This document shows positions 6,417 through 10,569 of a stretch of DNA of 10,569 nt, piece by piece. The notes under the pieces are model-generated. The model saw nothing but the letters and a program-made list of their open reading frames with translations. It was not told the origin of the DNA and ran no database searches. The translations under genes and the position numbers were made by a program. This stretch comes from Mycobacterium sp. Its GTDB lineage: Bacteria; Actinomycetota; Actinomycetes; Mycobacteriales; Mycobacteriaceae. Each line of letters starts with the position of its first letter. The first letter of the stretch is position 1. The DNA lies in contig JAOPWF010000726.1 in NCBI GenBank assembly GCA_025965815.1, forward strand, positions 1 through 10,569, in the 5' to 3' direction.

Positions 6417-7757
6417 GTGTCCGACGGTCTGTTCGACGTGCCCGGCGGCTCTGAGCCGACCGAGTTCGACCGGGCTGCGCCACCGTCCGCCCCCTTGGCG
6501 GTCCGGATGCGCCCGGCCTCCCTCGAGGAGGTGGTCGGGCAGTCGCATCTGCTCAAGCCGGGGTCTCCGCTGCGCCGGCTGGTAGACGGCGCCGGCGCTG
6601 CGTCGGTGATCCTCTACGGGCCGCCGGGAACCGGGAAGACCACGCTGGCGTCGCTGATCTCGCAGGCCACCGGCCGACGGTTCGAGGCCCTTTCGGCGCT
6701 GTCCGCGGGGGTCAAGGAGGTCCGGGCCGTCATCGACGTCGCCCGCCGCGCCGCCGCGTACGGCGAGCAGACCGTGCTCTTCATCGACGAGGTGCACCGG
6801 TTCTCCAAGACTCAGCAGGACGCGCTGCTGTCCGCCGTCGAGAACAGGGTGGTGCTGCTCGTGGCGGCCACCACCGAGAACCCGTCGTTCTCCGTGGTCG
6901 CGCCGCTGCTGTCGCGGTCACTGATCCTGCAACTGCAGCCGCTCACCCCCGATGACATCCGAACGGTGGTGCACCGCGCGATCGACGACCCGCGCGGGCT
7001 GGGCGGCCGGGTACCGGTGGATCCCGATGCCGTCGACCTCCTCGTGCAACTGGCCGCCGGGGATGCGCGGCGGGCGCTGACCGCGCTGGAGGTGGCAGCC
7101 GAGGCCGGCGAACACGTCTCGGTCCAGACCATCGAGCAGTCGCTGGACAAAGCCGCCGTCCGCTACGACCGCGACGGTGATCAGCACTACGACGTCATCA
7201 GTGCCTACATCAAGTCGATGCGCGGCTCGGACGTCGACGCCGCCCTGCACTATCTGGCCCGGATGCTCGTCGCGGGGGAGGATCCGCGGTTCATCGCCCG
7301 TCGCCTGGTGATCCTGGCCAGCGAGGACATCGGCATGGCGGATCCGACCGCCCTGCCGACCGCGGTCGCCGCGGCGCAGACGGTTGCGCTGATCGGTATG
7401 CCCGAGGCTCAGCTCACATTGGCGCACGCCACCATTCATCTGGCCAGCGCGCCGAAGTCCAACGCGGTCACCACGGCGCTGGGCGCGGCGATGAACGACA
7501 TCAAGGCCGGTAAGGCGGGTCTGGTTCCGCCTCATCTGCGCGACGGCCACTACTCGGGCGCCGCGGCACTGGGCAATGCGCAGGGCTATGTGTATCCGCA
7601 CGACGACCCGGACGGGGTTGTGCCGCAGCAGTATCCGCCGAACGACCTGGTCGGTGTCGACTATTACCGGCCGACCGGACGTGGCGTCGAACGTGACATC
7701 GGCACCCGGCTGGACCGGCTTCGCGCCATCATCCGCAGGAAACGCGGCAGATCCTAG
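6417..7757 (+). CDS. rarA: Replication-associated recombination AAA+ ATPase RarA
   Basis: A 446-residue clamp-loader-like AAA+ ATPase of the RarA/MgsA/WRNIP1 family, starting at GTG 6417. Walker A is GPPGTGKTT (68-76), Walker B is LFIDEVH (121-127), sensor 1 is ATTENPSF (151-158), the arginine finger is R167 in LLSRS, and [11 protein letters not shown] is the sensor-2 helix. The C-terminal MgsA-type domain is complete: [41 protein letters not shown]. RarA acts at stalled or damaged replication forks, with SSB, as a tetramer (family knowledge). The short N-terminus MSDGLFDVP looks like a sliding-clamp-binding-like tail, as in many RarA proteins (inference). The ribosome binding site is poor (GGTAAG region). 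From memory it corresponds to M. tuberculosis Rv2559c. All key residues are present. Confidence 0.96.
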   Translation: MSDGLFDVPGGSEPTEFDRAAPPSAPLAVRMRPASLEEVVGQSHLLKPGSPLRRLVDGAGAASVILYGPPGTGKTTLASLISQATGRRFEALSALSAGVKEVRAVIDVARRAAAYGEQTVLFIDEVHRFSKTQQDALLSAVENRVVLLVAATTENPSFSVVAPLLSRSLILQLQPLTPDDIRTVVHRAIDDPRGLGGRVPVDPDAVDLLVQLAAGDARRALTALEVAAEAGEHVSVQTIEQSLDKAAVRYDRDGDQHYDVISAYIKSMRGSDVDAALHYLARMLVAGEDPRFIARRLVILASEDIGMADPTALPTAVAAAQTVALIGMPEAQLTLAHATIHLASAPKSNAVTTALGAAMNDIKAGKAGLVPPHLRDGHYSGAAALGNAQGYVYPHDDPDGVVPQQYPPNDLVGVDYYRPTGRGVERDIGTRLDRLRAIIRRKRGRS

Positions 7758-7786
7758 CGGCGCGCCGGCCGCGGACTGAGAGCCCC

Positions 7787-7815
7787 TTGACACCCTTCGA
7801 AACGCCCTCTACGTT
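7787..7815 (+). promoter_or_regulatory. Sigma-A-type promoter of the arsR-SRPBCC-VOC operon
   Basis: A perfect -35 box TTGACA (7787-7792) is followed after 17 bp by a -10 box TACGTT (7810-7815), which fits the TAnnnT pattern of mycobacterial housekeeping promoters. Transcription would start near 7821-7823, giving a 5' leader of about 34 nt before GTG 7856. Confidence 0.75.
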
Positions 7816-7820
7816 GGTAG

Positions 7821-7840
7821 TCAATCGATTGATTGATCAA
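7821..7840. promoter_or_regulatory. Probable ArsR operator (overlapping palindromes)
   Basis: The palindrome TCAATCGATTGA (7821-7832) is immediately followed by, and overlaps, TTGATTGATCAA, whose last 8 bases TTGATCAA are again palindromic (7833-7840). A further TTGATT lies at 7849-7854. The AT-rich TTGAT/ATCAA half-sites stand out in GC-rich DNA and fall on the predicted transcription start, where a bound repressor would block RNA polymerase. ArsR-family repressors usually bind such dyads in their own promoter. Confidence 0.6.
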
Positions 7841-7855
7841 ACGCAAGGTTGATTA

Positions 7856-8230
7856 GTGGGGACTGCCGATGAGGATGTGGATGCCCGGCTGGACCGGGCC
7901 TTCATGGCGCTGGCCGACCCGGTGCGGCGCGCCATGGTGGCCCGGCTGTCCCGCGGTCCGGCGACCGTCAACGAGTTGGCCGCTCCGTTCGACATCACCA
8001 AACAGGCTGTCTCCAAGCATGTTCAGGTGCTCGAGCAGGCGGGGCTGGTCACCAGGACCCGGGACGCGCAGCGGCGGCCGGTGTATCTCGACGCCGCAGC
8101 CCTGGAGCGACTCACCGAGTGGATCGACGGCTACCGGCTGAACGCCGAACGCAGCTACCGCCGGCTCGACTCCGTGCTGGCGGCCATGGCGACAAAAGAT
8201 GAAAACGAAGAGATAAGGACACGAAAATGA
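7856..8230 (+). CDS. ArsR-family winged-helix repressor
   Basis: A 124-residue protein from GTG 7856, with AAGG 7 nt upstream (7845-7848). It has the ArsR winged-helix core: RAFMALADPVRRAMVARLS (14-32), then the recognition region TVNELAAPFDITKQAVSKHV (37-56), VLEQAGLVTR and a wing RRPVYLDA. It contains no cysteine at all, so it lacks the usual thiol metal site and is unlikely to be a classical arsenic or zinc sensor. Close relatives are typically paired with SRPBCC genes, as here. The stop overlaps the ATG of the next gene (ATGA), so they are coupled. It probably represses its own operon through the dyads at 7821-7840 and releases on an unknown ligand, perhaps a small organic molecule bound by the SRPBCC partner (inference). 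The last 15 residues are charged and encoded by unusually A-rich DNA. Confidence 0.92.
   Translation: MGTADEDVDARLDRAFMALADPVRRAMVARLSRGPATVNELAAPFDITKQAVSKHVQVLEQAGLVTRTRDAQRRPVYLDAAALERLTEWIDGYRLNAERSYRRLDSVLAAMATKDENEEIRTRK
8215..8219 (+). promoter_or_regulatory. Ribosome binding site of the SRPBCC gene
   Basis: AAGGA lies 7 nt before ATG 8227, within an A-rich stretch (about 8192-8226) that encodes the tail of the ArsR protein. It fixes the SRPBCC start and allows efficient initiation inside the operon. Confidence 0.7.
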
Positions 8231-8700
8231 CGAACGCACTGAACCTGCTGGCCCCCGTCGACACGCTGGCGATGGAGTTCACCCGCGAGTTCGACGCTCC
8301 GGTCGAGGCGGTGTTCCGTGCCCATGCGGAGCCCGACCTGGTCAGGCAGTGGCTTGGGCCACGGGGCATGGAGATGCAGATCCAACACTGGGACTTCTGT
8401 ACCGGCGGCGGCTACCGCTACGTGCACGAGAACGAGCACGGCAAGTTCGGCTTCAACGGGGTGTTCCACAAGGTGCGGGACAACGAATTCGTCATCCAGA
8501 CCTTCGAGTTCGAGGGCGCACCCGACATGGTGAACATCGAATTCCTGTGGTTCGAGGGCCTCGGCGGTGACCGCACCCGGCTGAAGGGGCGCTCCATCTG
8601 CCCGAACACAGAAGCCCGTGACGCCCTGTTGTCGTCCGGCATGGAGGGCGGCATGACCGAGGGCTACGAGCGCCTCGATGAGCTGCTGCAGAGCCGGTGA
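8227..8700 (+). CDS. SRPBCC / AHSA1-like ligand-binding protein
   Basis: A 157-residue helix-grip protein of the START/SRPBCC superfamily, AHSA1-type. The family landmarks are MEFTREFDAPVEAVFRAHAEPDLVRQWLGP (residues 16-45), GGYRYVH, GKFGFNGVFHKV and a C-terminal long helix beginning MEGGMTEGYERLDELL. Members form a deep hydrophobic cavity; in arsR-linked operons they are thought to bind or process small hydrophobic molecules, but the ligand is not known. It starts in the ATGA overlap with the ArsR gene and its stop overlaps the next start (TGATG), so the three genes are translated as a unit. It is cytoplasmic, with no signal or membrane segment. The length is normal for the family. Confidence 0.9.
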   Translation: MTNALNLLAPVDTLAMEFTREFDAPVEAVFRAHAEPDLVRQWLGPRGMEMQIQHWDFCTGGGYRYVHENEHGKFGFNGVFHKVRDNEFVIQTFEFEGAPDMVNIEFLWFEGLGGDRTRLKGRSICPNTEARDALLSSGMEGGMTEGYERLDELLQSR

Positions 8701-9104
8701 TGGACTGGACGCTGGAGGTGGTGGTGGTACCGGTCAGCGATATCGACCGGTCCATCGCCTTCTACCGCGACCGGGTCGGCTTTCACCTCGATCACGACAC
8801 CCGGGCACCGGGCATGCGGTTCGCGCAGTTGACCCCGCCCGGTTCGGGCTGCTCCATCGTGCTGGGCGACGTGTCCGGCGAGCAGGCGATGGCTCCAGGG
8901 TCGCTCAAGGGCCTGCAACTCGTCGTCGCCGACGCGGCCGCGGCTCGCGCGCAGCTGGTGGAACGCGGGGTCGACGCCGGCGGCATCACCGTCATCGATG
9001 ACCGCGACGGCGGTACGCTTTTCGGGTTCACCGACCCCGACGGCAATGCGTGGACAGTCCAGCAGATCAAGGCCCGAGCCGATACGCCGCTGATCCCGCG
9101 CTAG
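8700..9104 (+). CDS. VOC superfamily (glyoxalase-fold) protein
   Basis: A 134-residue vicinal-oxygen-chelate protein with two beta-alpha-beta-beta-beta modules: LEVVVVPVSDIDRSIAFYRD (5-24) opens the first, LQLVVADAAAARAQLVERG (72-90) the second, and FGFTDPDGNAWTVQQI (108-123) is the classic closing motif. The usual metal ligands of glyoxalase I are not all present: the first strand has Val where His is common, and the last strand has Gln where Glu is common. It may therefore be a non-catalytic binding protein or use another ligand set. ATG 8700 overlaps the SRPBCC stop; GTG 8697 directly before it is an equal alternative in the same frame. It is the last gene of the operon; the next gene begins 28 bp later with its own ribosome binding site. 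Confidence 0.9.
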   Translation: MDWTLEVVVVPVSDIDRSIAFYRDRVGFHLDHDTRAPGMRFAQLTPPGSGCSIVLGDVSGEQAMAPGSLKGLQLVVADAAAARAQLVERGVDAGGITVIDDRDGGTLFGFTDPDGNAWTVQQIKARADTPLIPR

Positions 9105-9132
9105 CCGCCCCGCCGACCAGGAAGCGTCAGCG

Positions 9133-9639
9133 ATGATCACCAGCGATCAGAAGGCATGGCTGCGCCGGCTGGTGATCGCCGTCGTTCTCGTCACCTGCGC
9201 CGGCGCCGGCGTGTTCGTCCTGGTCACGCGGTCGCCCGACGACTGCGCTGTCGTCTCCGACATGATGACCAAATACGCGTCGTCGCAGGTGGCCGCCAAC
9301 TCGATGCGACACCAGGGGCACGTCCAGTGGAAGGACCTGCTCGCGGCCGCCGACGCCGAGGCGGCGACCGCCACCGAACTGCGCACGGAGGCCGGGACCA
9401 TCGCGTCACCGCAGCTGCGGGGCGCCGGGATCCGGCTCGCCGACGGCGCACGCATGCTCGCCGACCTGAAGCTGGACGAGCTCTACCGGCCGGCGTACGA
9501 GGAAGACCCGGTCACCGCCGCCCTGGCTCCGCCCGACCCCGCCGTAGCCAAGGCCGACGACACGTTCTTCTCCGCGGTCCGTGCCCTGATGGCCGCGTGC
9601 CCGTCGGCGCAGCGGCCCGGGCAGGCCGGGCAACCGTAG
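9133..9639 (+). CDS. Single-pass membrane protein of unknown function
   Basis: A 168-residue protein from ATG 9133, preceded by AGGAAG at 9119-9124 (8 nt spacing). Residues 1-12 are short and basic at the end (KAWLRR), 13-32 form one hydrophobic helix, and the rest is soluble and would face outside under the positive-inside rule. It has one cysteine near the membrane side of the outer domain (C38) and one near the end (C156), which may form a disulfide. The middle is alanine- and acid-rich helix (AAADAEAATATELRTEAG), and the tail is Pro/Gln-rich. I recognise no domain; mycobacteria carry many such lineage-specific anchored proteins. C22 within the hydrophobic segment is preceded by L-V-T, a poor lipobox. 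The YjbQ gene starts 10 bp after its stop, so these two are probably cotranscribed. Confidence 0.8.
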   Translation: MITSDQKAWLRRLVIAVVLVTCAGAGVFVLVTRSPDDCAVVSDMMTKYASSQVAANSMRHQGHVQWKDLLAAADAEAATATELRTEAGTIASPQLRGAGIRLADGARMLADLKLDELYRPAYEEDPVTAALAPPDPAVAKADDTFFSAVRALMAACPSAQRPGQAGQP

Positions 9640-9649
9640 GCTTTCCTGC

Positions 9650-10051
9650 ATGGACACCGATGTACTGGACGTCGACACCGCCCGCAGGCGCATCGTCGAC
9701 CTCACCGACGCGGTGCGTGATTTCTGCAGCGCCCGCGCCGACGGCCTGCTGAACGTCTTCGTCCCGCATGCGACGGCCGGCGTGGCCATCATCGAGACGG
9801 GCGCCGGTTCCGACGACGATCTCGTCGCCACCCTGGAACGACTTTTGCCGCGCGACGAGCGGTACCGCCACGCCCACGGCTCCCCGGGCCACGGTGCCGA
9901 CCACGTGCTGCCCGCCCTCATCGCGCCGTCGGTGACAGTGCCGGTGCAGGGCGGCGAGCCGCTGCTGGGTACCTGGCAGAGTGTCGTTCTTGTCGATCTC
10001 AACCGCGACAACCCGCGGCGCTCGGTACGGCTCAGCTTCGTCAACGGTTGA
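9650..10051 (+). CDS. YjbQ / UPF0047 family protein
   Basis: A 133-residue member of the YjbQ (UPF0047, 'secondary thiamine-phosphate synthase enzyme') family at its usual length. It carries all the landmarks: PHATAG (39-44), ETGAGSDDDL (49-58), HAHGSPGHGADH (74-85) with the metal-binding-type histidines, and PVQGGEPLLGTWQ ending at 110. E. coli YjbQ gives weak thiamine-phosphate synthase activity when overexpressed, but the physiological role is unsettled (family knowledge). It starts 10 bp after the membrane-protein stop and ends 116 bp before alaS. From memory it corresponds to M. tuberculosis Rv2556c, which also lies next to alaS. No odd residues. Confidence 0.93.
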   Translation: MDTDVLDVDTARRRIVDLTDAVRDFCSARADGLLNVFVPHATAGVAIIETGAGSDDDLVATLERLLPRDERYRHAHGSPGHGADHVLPALIAPSVTVPVQGGEPLLGTWQSVVLVDLNRDNPRRSVRLSFVNG

Positions 10052-10117
10052 GCCGATTGCCAGGCACCAGACGGGCCCGCCGGTTCGTTGGCGTTTCAGC
10101 GCCGGCAAGCAGACCGG

Positions 10118-10123
10118 TACTGT
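10118..10123 (+). promoter_or_regulatory. Possible -10 box for alaS
   Basis: TACTGT fits the TAnnnT pattern and lies 44 bp before the alaS start, in the 116-bp gap between YjbQ and alaS. No good -35 box is found at the right distance (TTTCAG at 10094-10099 is weak), so this is tentative. AAGGA at 10153-10157, 10 nt before GTG 10168, is the likely ribosome binding site. Confidence 0.3.
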
Positions 10124-10167
10124 GGTGCGGTTGAAATATTCACTGATAACGCAAGGACAGCAGGCAA

Positions 10168-10569
10168 GTGCAGACACACGAGATCAGGAAACGGTTCCTC
10201 GATCATTTCGTGAAGGCGGGCCACACCGAGGTGCCCAGCGCCTCGGTGATCCTCGACGACCCGAACCTGTTGTTCGTCAACGCCGGCATGGTTCAGTTCG
10301 TGCCCTATTTCCTCGGCCAGCGCACGCCGCCGTACGGGACGGCCACCAGCATCCAGAAGTGCATCCGCACCCCGGATATCGACGAGGTGGGCATCACCAC
10401 CCGGCACAACACCTTCTTTCAGATGGCCGGGAATTTCTCATTCGGTGACTACTTCAAACGCCGCGCCATCGAGCTGGCCTGGACGCTGCTGACCAACTCG
10501 GTCGAGGACGGCGGATACGGATTAGATCCCGAAAGAATCTGGGCCACCGTCTATCTCGACGACGATGAG
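10168..10569 (+). CDS. alaS: Alanyl-tRNA synthetase, N-terminal part
   Basis: The first 134 codons of AlaRS, which runs off the window edge. It begins at GTG 10168 with [20 protein letters not shown], the usual N-terminus, then [23 protein letters not shown] (38-50), [13 protein letters not shown] (63-75) and [19 protein letters not shown] (79-97), which form the class II aminoacylation-domain motifs that bind ATP and alanine. The enzyme charges tRNA-Ala in the cytoplasm and, through later domains outside the window, recognises the G3:U70 pair and edits mischarged Ser and Gly. It is essential. AAGGA lies 10 nt upstream. From memory it corresponds to Rv2555c. Confidence 0.97.
   Translation, partial: MQTHEIRKRFLDHFVKAGHTEVPSASVILDDPNLLFVNAGMVQFVPYFLGQRTPPYGTATSIQKCIRTPDIDEVGITTRHNTFFQMAGNFSFGDYFKRRAIELAWTLLTNSVEDGGYGLDPERIWATVYLDDDE

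Noticed and set aside
5470..6483. Open frame of 337 codons on the minus strand opposite the DUF3097 gene
   Set aside because: The product is Arg/Asp/Val-rich low-complexity sequence typical of a GC-rich shadow, while the plus strand encodes a recognised family.
6918..7793. Open frame of 291 codons on the minus strand opposite rarA
   Set aside because: It lies fully within the antisense of a complete RarA with all ATPase motifs and has no domain of its own.
9133..9225. Lipoprotein signal with C22 as the lipidated cysteine
   Set aside because: The residues before it are L-V-T, with Thr at -1 where Gly, Ala or Ser is expected, and the hydrophobic stretch continues past the cysteine, so a plain membrane anchor fits better.
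10076..10110. Possible terminator or attenuator hairpin before alaS (GGCG-TTTCAG-CGCC)
   Set aside because: The stem is only 4 bp with no U-tract, and I see no T-box specifier or antiterminator elements.
1..10569. CRISPR arrays, tRNA or rRNA genes, insertion sequences, phage genes or toxin-antitoxin modules
   Set aside because: None found: no regularly spaced repeats, no transposase, integrase or terminase motifs, and no cloverleaf-like segments noticed by eye.

Overview
The window is high-GC, densely coded DNA with frequent GTG starts and overlapping stop/start codons. Its gene content points to a mycobacterium, most likely an environmental, fast-growing Mycobacterium/Mycolicibacterium type. 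This rests on protein-family recognition: the alaS start, the YjbQ-family protein, rarA, and the transglutaminase plus zinc-ribbon metallopeptidase pair occur in the same relative order as, from memory, M. tuberculosis Rv2569c-Rv2568c ... Rv2559c ... Rv2556c-Rv2555c. No search was run.

Layout, left to right. Positions 1-267 hold the C-terminal end of a transglutaminase-like cysteine-protease-fold protein. Its stop overlaps the GTG start of a zinc-ribbon HExxH metallopeptidase (260-1321). A 24-bp perfect palindrome (1339-1362) follows, then an FAD-dependent monooxygenase (1394-2776) and a DsbA-like CPFC thioredoxin-fold protein without a signal peptide (2866-3447). A convergent NmrA/SDR-type NAD(P)-binding protein (4113-3451, minus) ends 3 bp from the DsbA-like gene. 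Divergent from it is a badly decayed acyl-CoA synthetase (4156 to about 4890) with several frame changes and two internal deletions. Next come an ASCH-like plus winged-helix protein (5476-4892, minus) and a divergent DUF3097 gene (5545-6279) cut by an in-frame TAG 36 codons before its natural end.

The right half begins with the AAA+ ATPase RarA (6417-7757). A clear TTGACA/TACGTT promoter with operator-like palindromes at the expected transcription start then drives a translationally coupled operon: an ArsR-family repressor, an SRPBCC/AHSA1 protein and a VOC/glyoxalase-fold protein (7856-9104). A single-pass membrane protein of unknown function (9133-9639), a YjbQ/UPF0047 protein (9650-10051) and the first 134 codons of alaS (10168 to the window edge) complete the window.

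How the genes work together: the transglutaminase/metallopeptidase pair is probably one end of the actinobacterial and proteobacterial cluster that also encodes alpha-E and circularly permuted ATP-grasp proteins, a predicted peptide-ligation or cleavage pathway of unknown product; the rest would lie outside the window. The arsR-SRPBCC-VOC trio is a self-contained regulated operon with an unknown ligand. RarA and AlaS are housekeeping anchors. The middle (about 1.3-6.4 kb) looks like variable accessory content between conserved anchors, with gene decay in progress. I found no CRISPR, tRNA, rRNA, insertion sequence or phage gene. The clearest oddities are the DUF3097 nonsense codon, the 24-bp palindrome, the acyl-CoA synthetase remnant and the promoter/operator of the arsR operon.
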